Assembly: GCA_021772915.1 (NCBI GenBank)
Contig: JAJFLB010000070.1
Location: 1 to 41,191 of the forward strand
Origin: Gammaproteobacteria bacterium
GTDB lineage: Bacteria > Pseudomonadota > Gammaproteobacteria > Xanthomonadales > SZUA-36
DNA length: 41,191 nt
Direction of reading: 5' to 3'
This document shows positions 7,873-15,938 of the stretch, piece by piece (the stretch's first letter is position 1; each line of letters begins with the position of its first letter). A program made the translations under genes and the position numbers. Under the pieces are notes generated by a model. That model was given only the letters and a program-made list of their open reading frames with translations, searched no databases and had not been told where the DNA came from.

Positions 7873-8150
7873 GCGGGATGGTTCTGGCGCGCGACCGGTG
7901 GCGCATCAACGCAGACCACGAGGCCGACCTGGGGCGCATCGTGGAGATTCGCTGCCCGGGCTGCGATCTCTGGTCCACGCTGTGGATGGAGAGCGGCGGG
8001 CATGGCATCGGACACGACGGCCACGTGACCCCGTCCGTGGTTTGTCCGTTCGAGCACGTGCAGTGCCGGTTCCACCAGTTCGTCCAGCTGGCGGGTTGGG
8101 CTCAATCAGGCGAGCAGGCCCGGCCGCGGATCGATCGGGGTGGTGACTGA
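7869..8150 (+). CDS. Small Cys/His protein inserted in baseplate operon
   Basis: A 93-residue protein beginning at GTG 7869 (4-base overlap with gene N) and ending in TGATG with gene P, so it is translated within the baseplate operon. It has a CPGC knuckle near residue 29 and a second cluster reading VTPSVVCPFEHVQCRFHQFV, consistent with one zinc site. Mu has no gene between N and P. The 'TPS.....C.FH.....G' ending is reminiscent of small uncharacterised zinc-binding phage proteins of the DUF6527 type, but this is only a resemblance. It could be a baseplate accessory subunit or an unrelated insertion. Confidence 0.7.
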   Translation: MSGMVLARDRWRINADHEADLGRIVEIRCPGCDLWSTLWMESGGHGIGHDGHVTPSVVCPFEHVQCRFHQFVQLAGWAQSGEQARPRIDRGGD

Positions 8151-9304
8151 TGGCCGCCACGTTCGGAGCCGAGAACGCTCACCTGCAGGACCGGGATTAT
8201 GTCCAGGTCTATGTCGACGGCGCAGCGCTCAGCGGGTGGAAGAGCGTCAGCGTTTCGCGCTCGCTGACGTCGGCGGCCGGCTTCTTCCAGGTCGAAATCG
8301 ACCCTGCGGAAACACTCCCGATTCAGCAGGGTCAGGAGCTCGAGGTGGCCATCGGGCCCGAGGGCGAGACCCGGCTATTGGTCGGGAACATCGACGACAC
8401 CGACCACGTGCACAGCAAACGCCGGCACAGCTACCGCGCGACCGGTCGCGATCGCGCCGGCGACATGGTCGACAGCGCGGCCGCGCTCAAGCCGGGCACG
8501 TGGAGCAACGCCACGATGTCGACGGTCCTGCAGGACCTGGCGCGGGATGCAAAGTCGAGGGTCGACCTGGTCGACGTTCCCGACGTCACGCTGACGCGCT
8601 TCGCTGTGGAGCCGGGCGAAACCGCATGGTCGGCCGCTGAGCGGATCTTCCGCGAGCAGGGGCTAATGGCGTTCTCGGGTTCCGAGGGAAACCTGATCGT
8701 GACGCGGGCCGGCTCGGCGCCGGCGGCGCGCGTCGAGCTGGTCTACGGCTCCAACATCCTCGAGGCGCGGCACAGCGTTCGGGGCCAGGGGCTCTTTCAC
8801 ACCTACCTCGTGCGGGGTCAGCAGCCCGGCACCGACGCGCTATTCGGTGAGACCGCGGCCCACGTCGAAGCGCAGGCCGTCGACGAGCTCGTGCGCCGCG
8901 ATCGCACGCTAGAGATTCTGGCAACTGGTGCGCTCAGCCAGCAGGACGCGCAGGCCCTGGTCGAGTGGGAGGCCACCGTCAGGTCGGCGCGCGCCGATGC
9001 CTATACGGTCATCGTCCCGTCAAGCTGGCGTCAGAACCGCCCGCCCGAGCGCGTCGACACCGGCCCGCTGTGGGAGATCAACCAGTTGGTGCGCCTGACC
9101 CATCCGTACCTGCGGGTGGACACCGAGCTGCTGGTGCAGCAGGTGACTTTCGCCAGCCGCCCAGCGACCGGCAACACGACCACGCTCGAGCTCGTGCGCC
9201 CCGATGCCTACCAGTCCAAACCGACGATCAGCCCGCCGGCGCCGCCGCTGACCGACGAGGAATATCGCGACCTGCTCGAGGCGCTTGGGAGCCCGCCGCC
9301 GTGA
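8150..9304 (+). CDS. P: Baseplate hub protein (Mu gpP/gp44-like)
   Basis: A 384-residue protein of the gpP/gpD/T4 gp27 hub type. The N-terminus contains YVQVYVDGAALSGWKSVSVS followed by RSLTSAAGFFQVEI, the first hub beta-barrel. Two later sections (DLVDVPDVTLTRFAVEPGETAW and a GSNILEARHSVRGQGLFHTY strand set) match the second barrel. It forms the trimeric hub joining tube and spike. The TGATG start overlaps the small Cys/His gene, and the stop overlaps the GTG of the spike gene by 4 bases. Confidence 0.88.
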   Translation: MAATFGAENAHLQDRDYVQVYVDGAALSGWKSVSVSRSLTSAAGFFQVEIDPAETLPIQQGQELEVAIGPEGETRLLVGNIDDTDHVHSKRRHSYRATGRDRAGDMVDSAAALKPGTWSNATMSTVLQDLARDAKSRVDLVDVPDVTLTRFAVEPGETAWSAAERIFREQGLMAFSGSEGNLIVTRAGSAPAARVELVYGSNILEARHSVRGQGLFHTYLVRGQQPGTDALFGETAAHVEAQAVDELVRRDRTLEILATGALSQQDAQALVEWEATVRSARADAYTVIVPSSWRQNRPPERVDTGPLWEINQLVRLTHPYLRVDTELLVQQVTFASRPATGNTTTLELVRPDAYQSKPTISPPAPPLTDEEYRDLLEALGSPPP

Positions 9305-9996
9305 ACGAACAGCAGGCCCTATTAGAGTTTTTGTTGCGCGCTAACCGGCCGCTGCGGACGCGGCTGGCCGGCGTGGTCCGGCGCGGGATTGTCCGGAACG
9401 TTGACGACTCCGCAATGGTCCAACTGCTGCAGGTCGAGACGTTGAAAGGGCACCTGACCCCGGTGGACGTCGAGCGTTTCGGGCTGTACGGGTTCAACAG
9501 CGTCCCGCGCGTGGACACCGAGGCCGTGGTGCTGCAGGTCGGTGGGGCGCCCGATCACGTGCTGGTGATCGGCCACGAGGACCGCGGCGGCGCCAGGCCC
9601 ACCGGTCGCCAGGCCGGCGAGGTGCACCTGTACCACCACGAGGGCGCGCTCGTGGAGCTGCTCAACGGTGGTGACGTCCGGGTGAGCACGGGCACCACGG
9701 TGCTGACCCTGCACGATGACGGCACCGCGACGCTGGACGCTGACCTGACGGTGAACGGCGACGTGCAGCTGAACGGCGACCTGGATATGACCGGCGACGC
9801 CACGCTGAGCGCCGGCGACCTGGTCGCCACGGCCGGGGATATCACGGCCACGGCGGGCACGGTCTCGGGCGCTTCGGTTGTCGATACGACCGTGGCCACG
9901 TCAATTCAGGCCATCCGAACGGCCTACAACGTGCACAACCACACGGTGACCACCGCGCCGGGGACATCCGGCGGGACGTCGGCGCCGCTGCCGTAA
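9301..9996 (+). CDS. Baseplate spike, Mu gp45-like central spike
   Basis: A 231-residue protein starting at GTG 9301 (4-base overlap with P). Residues about 22-110 form the OB-fold domain. The C-terminal part has repetitive Leu/Val/Gly/Asp strands (TLDADLTVNGDVQLNGDLDM and onward) of an intertwined beta-helix. It ends close to an HxH motif (VHNHT) that in P2 gpV and Mu gp45 tips coordinates iron. It pierces the outer membrane. A longer in-frame upstream extension to 8965 lies entirely inside the hub gene and is not used. Confidence 0.88.
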   Translation: MNEQQALLEFLLRANRPLRTRLAGVVRRGIVRNVDDSAMVQLLQVETLKGHLTPVDVERFGLYGFNSVPRVDTEAVVLQVGGAPDHVLVIGHEDRGGARPTGRQAGEVHLYHHEGALVELLNGGDVRVSTGTTVLTLHDDGTATLDADLTVNGDVQLNGDLDMTGDATLSAGDLVATAGDITATAGTVSGASVVDTTVATSIQAIRTAYNVHNHTVTTAPGTSGGTSAPLP

Positions 9997-10023
9997 GGTC
10001 CTGGGCGGCCCGCAGCACTTGGT

Positions 10024-10029
10024 CTAGGA
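10024..10029 (+). promoter_or_regulatory. Leaderless-type -10 box (TAGGAT) for 10039
   Basis: TAGGAT lies 9 bases before the ATG at 10039 in a 42-bp gap. There is no Shine-Dalgarno sequence. The upstream CACTTGGTC resembles the other sites of this class. Confidence 0.5.
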
Positions 10030-10038
10030 TCGTCCACC

Positions 10039-10521
10039 ATGGCGGTGGACCTCGAGCTGCTGATTCGCGACGACACCGGGCACGCCGATCTCGTGTTCGC
10101 GAACGGCGACCTGGTGCTAGAGCGTGGTCTGCGCTCGATGGTTCTGGTCGCGCTGTTCTCGGATGCGCGCGTGCCCGAGGGTGAGAGTTTCCGCGGCGAC
10201 GACCCGCGCGGCTACTGGGCCGAGGAGCCTACCGACCCCTTCGGATCCCAGCTCTGGCGCCTGGACGGTGGCAAGCTGACCACCCTCGAGGTCGTGAAGG
10301 CGCGCGAGTGGGCCGAGCTCGCGCTGCAATTCATGACCGCCCAGCGAATCGCCGCACGCGTGCAGGTGGCCGTCGAGCGTGTCGCTCGCGAGCGCCTGCT
10401 GTGGCAGATCAACCTGACCCGCGGCGACGGCGCGCGCTGGGCACGGCTCTGGGACACCGAGGCCCGCCGCCTAGAGTTCTTCACGGACATTTCGCAGTTC
10501 CAGCTGCTCGCCCACGGATAG
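10039..10521 (+). CDS. Baseplate wedge protein (Mu gp46-like)
   Basis: A 160-residue protein of the gp46/gpW (T4 gp25-like) wedge family. It has the N-terminal DLELLIRDDTGHADLVFANG strand segment, and the region SQLWRLDGGKLTTLEVVKAR with 'GS.LW.L' characteristic of Mu gp46. The remainder is a helical region with a C-terminal wedge strand pair (VERVARERLLWQINLTRGDG). It begins wedge assembly around the hub. The gap upstream carries a -10-like box, so this gene may start its own transcript. Confidence 0.85.
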   Translation: MAVDLELLIRDDTGHADLVFANGDLVLERGLRSMVLVALFSDARVPEGESFRGDDPRGYWAEEPTDPFGSQLWRLDGGKLTTLEVVKAREWAELALQFMTAQRIAARVQVAVERVARERLLWQINLTRGDGARWARLWDTEARRLEFFTDISQFQLLAHG

Positions 10522-10524
10522 CCC

Positions 10525-11616
10525 ATGCCGTTCGACGCTCCCGAGCTCGAAACCATTCGACTGCAGATGCGCGGCTCGCTGGCCGCCAAGCAGTTTCTAG
10601 ACGCCGACGGAAACCTGGTCGTGGTGGGCCCGCTGCCGCCGCGCTCGGTGCTGGGCGTGCTCGCGGCCGACAACCCCGCGGCGCAGTTCAGCCTGCTGCA
10701 CCGGCACGCCGAACGAAACGCGCTCGACGGGGTCCCGCTCACGTCCACCGGCCAGCGGCTCGAGGACTGGGCCAGTACGTTCCGGGTCAACCGCCGGCCT
10801 GCCACGTTCGCGAGTGGAACCATCGACCTTACCGGGGTGACCGGAACGCTGGTCCCGACCGGCACGACCTGGCGCCGGACCGACGGGCGCTTGTTCTCGA
10901 GCATCGCCGACGTGACGGTGGCCGCCGGCGTCGCCAGCGTTACGGTGCGAGCGGACGAGGTTGGGCTGGCGTCGAACACGGCCGCGGCCGCGACGCTCTC
11001 GCTGGTCGTTCCGATCGCTGGGCTGGACACCGACGCCACGGTGGACTCGAACGCGATCGGCGCCGGCGCCGACGAGGAAACCCTGGACCAGCTGCGCGCG
11101 CGGCTGCTCGAGTTCCTGCGCCAGCGCCCCAACGGCGGATCGGTCGCGGACTACGTCAGCTGGTCGAAAGAGGTCCCGGGCGTCACGCGCGCCTGGGCGC
11201 TCGGCCACCACCTGGGCCCGGGCACCGTGGGCGTGGCAATCGTCAACGATGGCAACGCGCCGGCGATCTCGCCCAGCGCGCAACTGGTCAGCGACGTGGC
11301 CACGCTGATTGGGACGCGTCGGCCGGTGACCGCGCAGGTGACGGTTTTCGCGCCCGGTCTGACGCAGCTCGATCCGCAGATCCAGATGAAGCCGAACACG
11401 GCGACGGTGCAGCAGGCGGTGACGCAGGCGCTGGACGATCTCTTTCTGCGCGAGGCCGTGCCCGGCCAGCTGATGCCGCTGACCCATATCGCCGAAGCAA
11501 TCTCGAACGCGGCCGGCGAAGAGGACCACCGGATACTGGCACCGCTGGCTGACGTGCAGCCGCTCGCCGGCGAGCTGCTCGTGACCGGCACCCCCGTATT
11601 CTCCACGCTGCCCTGA
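10525..11616 (+). CDS. Baseplate J-like protein (Mu gp47)
   Basis: A 363-residue protein of the baseplate_J family (P2 gpJ, T4 gp6 core). Typical features are the helical N-terminus, TSTGQRLEDWASTFRVNRRP, a pair of beta domains (SGTIDLTGVTGTLVPTGTTW), the ATDLDNNA-like segment at TDATVDSNAIGAGADEETLD, then LRARLLEF and the SWSKEVPGVTRAWALG element with W and G spacing seen across the family. It bridges wedges around the baseplate. It starts 3 bases after the gp46 stop and overlaps gp48 in TGATG. Confidence 0.9.
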   Translation: MPFDAPELETIRLQMRGSLAAKQFLDADGNLVVVGPLPPRSVLGVLAADNPAAQFSLLHRHAERNALDGVPLTSTGQRLEDWASTFRVNRRPATFASGTIDLTGVTGTLVPTGTTWRRTDGRLFSSIADVTVAAGVASVTVRADEVGLASNTAAAATLSLVVPIAGLDTDATVDSNAIGAGADEETLDQLRARLLEFLRQRPNGGSVADYVSWSKEVPGVTRAWALGHHLGPGTVGVAIVNDGNAPAISPSAQLVSDVATLIGTRRPVTAQVTVFAPGLTQLDPQIQMKPNTATVQQAVTQALDDLFLREAVPGQLMPLTHIAEAISNAAGEEDHRILAPLADVQPLAGELLVTGTPVFSTLP

Positions 11617-12335
11617 TGAGCGACGCAGCGCAATTCTGGTATGAGCGCCTGGCTCGGCAGCTGCTGCCGCCGGGCAAGCTGTGGCCACGGGGTGAGTACC
11701 CGTCCAACTTCGCCGCGCTGTTCGAGCTGTGGGCCGAGTTCCTGCTCGAGGTGGACCAGCGCATCGAGCTCGCCGCGACTGAGGCCAACCCGCTCACCAC
11801 GCAGGCCATGCTGACCGAGTGGGAAGGGAGCGTAGGACTGCCCGGCAGTTGCACCCCGATCGCCGAAACGCTGATCGCTCGCCGAGCTGCGGTGATCGGT
11901 CGCGTGACGGCGCCGCCGGGGAGTACTCCAACCGACCTGGTCGAGCTCGCCGCGGCCGCTGGCTACAGCGTCACGATCGAAGAGCACACGATCACCGACT
12001 GTGAGCTGGGCACCTGCGTGTCACCGGTCAACGGAACGGTGGGCGATCAGTTCAGCCCGGCCGCACCGGACGCATGGGCCTACGCGTACACCGTGCACGC
12101 ACCGAGCTATACCGTTTTCTGGTGGGGCCCGGGCTGCCTGGTCGGTGAGCCGCTGGCGTCGTGGGACAACAGCGAGGTGCTCGAGTGCATCATGCGCGAG
12201 GCCAAGCCCGCCCACACCTACGTGCTGTTTGCCTACGATCTCTCGTTCGTCGGCTTTGCGCCGTGGACCGACGCGGTGCCGCCGCCGGCGAGCGCTGCGG
12301 CCTGGACCCCGCCGACACCTACCGCAATCGTCTGA
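11616..12335 (+). CDS. Baseplate protein, Mu gp48/YmfQ-like (DUF2313)
   Basis: A 239-residue protein. The N-terminus YERLARQLLPPGKLWPRGEY is the family's diagnostic 'LLPPG.aw' motif, followed by a helical region (EFLLEVDQRIELAATEANPL), TEWEGSVGLP and the IARRAAVIGRV helix. The C-terminal half is beta-rich with three Cys and ends in a Pro-rich tail (VPPPASAAAWTPPTPT). It corresponds to P2 gpI/Mu gp48, linking wedges to fibres. It is placed between J and the first fibre gene and overlaps J by 1 base. Confidence 0.87.
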   Translation: MSDAAQFWYERLARQLLPPGKLWPRGEYPSNFAALFELWAEFLLEVDQRIELAATEANPLTTQAMLTEWEGSVGLPGSCTPIAETLIARRAAVIGRVTAPPGSTPTDLVELAAAAGYSVTIEEHTITDCELGTCVSPVNGTVGDQFSPAAPDAWAYAYTVHAPSYTVFWWGPGCLVGEPLASWDNSEVLECIMREAKPAHTYVLFAYDLSFVGFAPWTDAVPPPASAAAWTPPTPTAIV

Positions 12336-12346
12336 GGCTCACCCAA

Positions 12347-13642
12347 ATGGATCGAATCCAACACCCGACCGCAGGCGCGGGCCAGAGCTGGACCGCCGGC
12401 GACCCCGCGACTGGCGCGCAGCCGACCAGGTTCACGCCCGAGTTCGTGCAGGGCGTGCAGGAAGAGCTGCTCACGATCATCGAGCAGGCCGGCATGGTCG
12501 GGGACATCACCGACAACACGCAGGTCTACCAGGCCATTCGCATCCTGCTGAACCGCGGCAGCAACCTGGTGATGAACCCCAGCATGGTCGTGAACCAGTA
12601 CTTCGGGGCACCCGACAACGCCACGGCCGATACGCCGCTGTGGGTCGTGGACCGGTTCGCGGTGCAGGCCGACCTGACCGTGGCCGGGGTGGGCGATTGC
12701 GACGCCACGTGGAACCCGGCCAACACGGTCGCGGCGACGCCGGACAGCTTTCCGGCCGACCTGGTGGGGTGGGCTGAGCCTTGGTTCCCGCAGGCCTGGC
12801 TCGAGGTGCGCTACAACACGAAGCCGACCACCGACGGGATGGTGTTCCAGCGGCTGCCGTTGACCGACGTTCTGAGCGCTGGCCAAAGCCTGCTGTACCT
12901 CTCGAACAGCGGCGAGGCGGCTCAGACTTTGACCAGCCGCCAGTTCACGTTCGCGGCGATGGTCGACCTGGACAACAGCGTGGAGTGCCACCTGGAGCTG
13001 GTGCTGAACTACGGCAGCGGCGGCAGCGCGCGCGAGGTCCTCGAGACGTCGCCCACGTTCGCCACGTCGGCCACCTGGAAGCGCCTCGAACACACTTTCA
13101 CGATTCCCGATCTGAGCGCCAAGACGTGGGGCCCGGTCGACGAGCAGTACCTCGAGCTGCGGCTGCGCGTTACGAGCGTGTCGGGCGGAATCATGATCTT
13201 TCGGACGACCAACTGGACGTTCCAGGTGGGCGAGCTCGCGCCGCCTGTCCCGCCGATCGAGCTGTGGCAGGAGTTCGCTCGCTGCGCTGCGTTCTACGAG
13301 ACTTCAAACGGCCCGAGCATGGGGATTCAGAACCACCCCGACCTGGCCACGGCGCCGGTGCGGCGCTGGTACCTGCACTCGAACCAGAGCGTGGGACTGC
13401 TGGACGATTTCATGCGCTACCACAAGCGCAACGCGCCGGTGGGCACCGACACCAAATGGTTCGACAACGCCGGTCTGATCGACGCACTGACCGTGGGGGG
13501 CGTGAGCGCGCAGGCGCTGGGATCGGTGGTCGGAACGGGAGCGAACCCGATGGTGCCCAATCCCGACTTCACGGTGGCCCAGGGCCCCGACGAGGTCGAA
13601 GCCGGCTGGGTCGTGGATCAAGAGTTCAAGAACGAAAACTGA
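12347..13642 (+). CDS. Tail fibre-type protein with jelly-roll carbohydrate-binding domain
   Basis: A 431-residue protein. Residues 1-75 are a baseplate-attachment domain (FTPEFVQGVQEELLTIIEQA followed by NTQVYQAIRILLN) of the sort found at the N-terminus of many fibre proteins. Residues about 75-290 (beginning GSNLVMNPSMVVNQ) look like a CBM4/9-type galactose-binding jelly roll: N-terminal 'NlvmNp', paired strands, WKRLEHTFTIP, LELRLRV. The C-terminus (WQEFARCAAFYETSN onward) is a receptor-binding or knob region. ATG 12347 is used because an upstream extension to 12161 lies inside gp48. It is likely the host-recognition protein in the gene S position of Mu. Confidence 0.8.
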   Translation: MDRIQHPTAGAGQSWTAGDPATGAQPTRFTPEFVQGVQEELLTIIEQAGMVGDITDNTQVYQAIRILLNRGSNLVMNPSMVVNQYFGAPDNATADTPLWVVDRFAVQADLTVAGVGDCDATWNPANTVAATPDSFPADLVGWAEPWFPQAWLEVRYNTKPTTDGMVFQRLPLTDVLSAGQSLLYLSNSGEAAQTLTSRQFTFAAMVDLDNSVECHLELVLNYGSGGSAREVLETSPTFATSATWKRLEHTFTIPDLSAKTWGPVDEQYLELRLRVTSVSGGIMIFRTTNWTFQVGELAPPVPPIELWQEFARCAAFYETSNGPSMGIQNHPDLATAPVRRWYLHSNQSVGLLDDFMRYHKRNAPVGTDTKWFDNAGLIDALTVGGVSAQALGSVVGTGANPMVPNPDFTVAQGPDEVEAGWVVDQEFKNEN

Positions 13643-13648
13643 CCCGCA

Positions 13649-13945
13649 TTGGCCCCCATCACCAAAAACACGACCGTCACCGTCGGGCTGGTGCTCGCTC
13701 TGATCGCGGGCCTGGTGGCTGGCTTCGGCCTGCTGGATTCGCGCTTCAAAGATGTAGGCAAATCGCTGGGCGAACTCGGCGACAGCGTCACCGAAATCAC
13801 GTTCTCGCTGCGCGAGATCCGCACCAGCATTTCCGGGCTCGAGAAGCGCAGCAACGGAATGCTGAGCTATCGCGACTTCGACGCGTGGGTGCGGCTGCTG
13901 CAGGCCCAGAACCCCAATCTGGAAATCCCGGCAATAGACGGCTGA
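13649..13945 (+). CDS. Small membrane-anchored coiled-coil protein (holin-like candidate)
   Basis: A 98-residue protein from TTG 13649. One membrane segment lies near residues 11-28 (VGLVLALIAGLVAGFGLL), followed by a charged helical region with heptad-like Leu/Val/Ile spacing (LGELGDSVTEITFSLREIRT). The N-terminus is short and the rest would be periplasmic or cytoplasmic. Position after a fibre gene and small size suit a holin or accessory lysis membrane protein, but no family was recognised. There is no clear Shine-Dalgarno, so the TTG start is uncertain. Confidence 0.55.
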   Translation: MAPITKNTTVTVGLVLALIAGLVAGFGLLDSRFKDVGKSLGELGDSVTEITFSLREIRTSISGLEKRSNGMLSYRDFDAWVRLLQAQNPNLEIPAIDG

Positions 13946-13973
13946 TTCCCCACGATGCGCATTTACGTCGTCA

Positions 13974-14306
13974 ATGAGATACGTTCCCGCTCTGCTCGTC
14001 GCTGTCGTCGCGCTCGTCCTGGTCGGCTTTGCGGTCACGCTGCTGCAGGTCGATACCATGGTGCGCGTGGTGTCCGATGTCCGGGGCGACCTGCAGCCCA
14101 GTGAGCTCAAACTAGCACCCAGCCCAACCGGACCTTTGGAGGTGACCGTGAACCAGGCCCAGCCGTGCGTGACGTTGAAGAAGACCGTGGACGGAGTCGA
14201 GATTTCGATGCCGTGCTGCAAGCTCGAGAACGAGTCATTCGCCGAGTTCGCTGTGCGCTGCCGCGACGACTTCGACGAGTTTTGCGCGGCCTGGGAGGGG
14301 CGTTGA
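13974..14306 (+). CDS. Small single-pass membrane protein with cysteines (spanin-like candidate)
   Basis: A 110-residue protein with an N-terminal membrane segment (residues 4-25, VPALLVAVVALVLVGFAVTL). The likely exported domain of about 85 residues contains five Cys, including a CC pair. It follows directly after another small membrane protein, so the two may form a lysis cassette (holin/antiholin or spanin-type). No lipobox is evident. A differently framed ATG at 13954 yields an Arg-rich peptide and is rejected. The function is an inference from topology only. Confidence 0.6.
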   Translation: MRYVPALLVAVVALVLVGFAVTLLQVDTMVRVVSDVRGDLQPSELKLAPSPTGPLEVTVNQAQPCVTLKKTVDGVEISMPCCKLENESFAEFAVRCRDDFDEFCAAWEGR

Positions 14307-14310
14307 GCTC

Positions 14311-14778
14311 GTGACCTTCCTGGCCTACCCGCGATCGCTCGAGAAGCTGGGCAACGGCGAGCTCGACCTGACGACCGACGACGTGCGGGCGATCCTGCTC
14401 ATGACCGGCACGGACGCGCTGTCCAACTATGACGCCGAGTTCGTGGACGACCTGGACGCCGGCGTGCCGCTGCGCTTCGACGGGGTGGGCTACGCCGACA
14501 CGGCGCTGACCGGTCGCGCGAGCTCGTTCTCGTCGAGCAGCACGCAGCTCTGGGCAACCTGGACCGCGGCCCCGTTCACGCTCGCTTCGTTGCAGCCGGG
14601 CACCGACCAGATCGTGGCCGTTGCCTACGTTAAGTGGGTCACGAACGACTCGGATAGTCTGCTGCTCTCGGTCACCGATGAGGGCGGGTTTCCGAAGGAC
14701 GCGACCGGGCAGGACTACGAGGTGGATCCCAGCCTGGGGTTCTACCGCATCGGCTCGCGCCCCGTGCTGACGCTGTAG
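14311..14778 (+). CDS. Phage structural-type protein
   Basis: A 155-residue protein from GTG 14311, four bases after the preceding stop. Its layout, an N-terminal element reading LGNGELDLTTDDVRAILLMT, then 'FDGVGYADTALTG', then a strand-rich centre and KWVTNDSDSLLL, matches a widespread class of small phage virion-associated proteins ('..iDl.tD.ik..L......'). They usually lie among tail-fibre genes, as here. The exact role is unknown. It is probably a fibre accessory or minor tail component. Confidence 0.65.
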   Translation: MTFLAYPRSLEKLGNGELDLTTDDVRAILLMTGTDALSNYDAEFVDDLDAGVPLRFDGVGYADTALTGRASSFSSSSTQLWATWTAAPFTLASLQPGTDQIVAVAYVKWVTNDSDSLLLSVTDEGGFPKDATGQDYEVDPSLGFYRIGSRPVLTL

Positions 14779-14790
14779 GGGCTCGAGCTC

Positions 14791-15528
14791 GTGGTGCAGA
14801 TTCTCGTTCCGGTTGCCACGCTCGACCCAGGCGAGTGGTCGGTGAACGGTGCGCCCACCACGCACGAAGCGATCGACGAGGGCACCGACACGCCCGACGA
14901 TGCCGGCAGCTACCTGCAGGCCTTCGGCGGGTTCGCGGCCGGCACGGTGCGGCTGGCGACCGGTGAGACTCCCTCGAGCACCAGCGGCTGGCAGCTGAAA
15001 GTGCGCTGCACCATTTTCGTGGGCACGCCGCAGAACATGCGCGTGCGGCTGTTCGAGGGCGCGACCGAGCTGCTGACGTGGAACCCAAACTGTGCGGTTG
15101 GCACCTGGAACACGCGGGTGCTCGACATCGACCCGGCCGACGTCGCCGGAGTGTCCGACTTCGCCGACTTGCGCGTGGAGCTCTTCACGAGCGACCTGCC
15201 GCTGTTCGATTTCTTCCGGGTCTCGACCGTCGACCTGCACCTGCCCGACGCTCCGGTGGGCCCCGACAACCCGCTGGTGGCCAACCGCCTCGAGGCGCGG
15301 CTCGGCGATCGCGCCGCGACGCAGCGCGCGGCTCAGCAGTCAGCGCAGCTGCTAGACGTCCCGGCGTCGGCGGGCCAGAGCGAAACGGCCGCCCTCGAGG
15401 CTGAGCTGCAGGCGGCGCGCTCTGCCGCTGTGCACATGCGCGCGTCGGGGCAGGTCGCTGTTCCGGTCATCGCGCCCGCTTCTGCCGTCGAGCTCGTGGC
15501 CGGGCCGGACGAGGTCCTGCTGATCTGA
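14791..15528 (+). CDS. Putative minor tail/fibre accessory protein
   Basis: A 245-residue protein from GTG 14791. The N-terminal 150 residues form a beta-rich domain of jelly-roll appearance (TLDPGEWSVNGAPTTHEAID, then VRLFEGATELLTWN, then DLRVELF). This resembles repeated domains in phage structural proteins that report a sample's 'mean and spread'-like strands. The C-terminal 85 residues are an Ala/Gln/Glu-rich helical region (NRLEARLGDRAATQRAAQQS onward), then a hydrophobic end. No family was assigned. The context is fibre/tail. Confidence 0.6.
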   Translation: MVQILVPVATLDPGEWSVNGAPTTHEAIDEGTDTPDDAGSYLQAFGGFAAGTVRLATGETPSSTSGWQLKVRCTIFVGTPQNMRVRLFEGATELLTWNPNCAVGTWNTRVLDIDPADVAGVSDFADLRVELFTSDLPLFDFFRVSTVDLHLPDAPVGPDNPLVANRLEARLGDRAATQRAAQQSAQLLDVPASAGQSETAALEAELQAARSAAVHMRASGQVAVPVIAPASAVELVAGPDEVLLI

Positions 15529-15555
15529 GGGCTGGCGGGTCGCTAGCAGTTGTCC

Positions 15556-15561
15556 TAGCCT
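15556..15561 (+). promoter_or_regulatory. Leaderless-type -10 box (TAGCCT) for 15569
   Basis: TAGCCT lies 7 bases before the GTG at 15569 in a 40-bp gap. No Shine-Dalgarno is present. The predicted transcription start would fall at or next to the start codon. Confidence 0.5.
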
Positions 15562-15568
15562 GACGCTC

Positions 15569-15925
15569 GTGGCTCAGATCCAGGATCAATTCGCGTCCGG
15601 TTCCGTCGGGGTCAGGCTGCCGGCCATCGCCAAGAATGCCGACGGCACGGTGCGCCCGATCAATGACGCCACGTCCCTGACGCTAGTGATCGAGCGACCA
15701 GGTGGGCTCGCGCCGCTGGTCTACACCGAGACGCCGCCCACGGGGCTGACCAATCCGGGCTTCGAGACCGACGGCACCGACGGGCTGATGAAATACGACA
15801 CGATCGCCGGCGACCTGGACGCGATCGGGGTGCACCGCTGGCAGCTGACGATCGAGGGCCCGGGCTACAAGTACCCGAGCCGGCTTGGCGCGTTCAACGT
15901 GTTCGCGTCGCTCCCGACATCCTGA
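15569..15925 (+). CDS. Small beta-rich virion-associated protein
   Basis: A 118-residue protein starting at GTG 15569. It reads as a single beta-sandwich: VGVRLPAIAKNADGTVRPIN, SLTLVIERPGG, then YDTIAGDLDAIGVHRWQLTI and a last strand KYPSRLGAFNVFAS. This two-sheet plan with 'G.w...L....G..y.S....F.V' resembles the N-terminal domains of phage baseplate upper or fibre-linker proteins. It is set between minor tail genes and the second fibre. A -10-like box and absence of a Shine-Dalgarno suggest its own leaderless transcript. Confidence 0.65.
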   Translation: MAQIQDQFASGSVGVRLPAIAKNADGTVRPINDATSLTLVIERPGGLAPLVYTETPPTGLTNPGFETDGTDGLMKYDTIAGDLDAIGVHRWQLTIEGPGYKYPSRLGAFNVFASLPTS

Positions 15926-15938
15926 CGAGGAATCCCTG

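Noticed and set aside
8965-9300. N-terminal extension of the spike protein
   Set aside because: It is nested in the hub gene's frame-shifted shadow. GTG 9301 has the standard 4-base overlap and the OB-fold begins after it.
12161-12346. Upstream in-frame extension of the first fibre gene
   Set aside because: It lies wholly inside gp48 in another frame and is Arg-rich, whereas the attachment domain begins properly at ATG 12347.
13954-14103. ATG frame overlapping gene 13974
   Set aside because: It encodes an Arg-rich peptide without hydrophobic or conserved features; the 13974 frame has a proper membrane segment.
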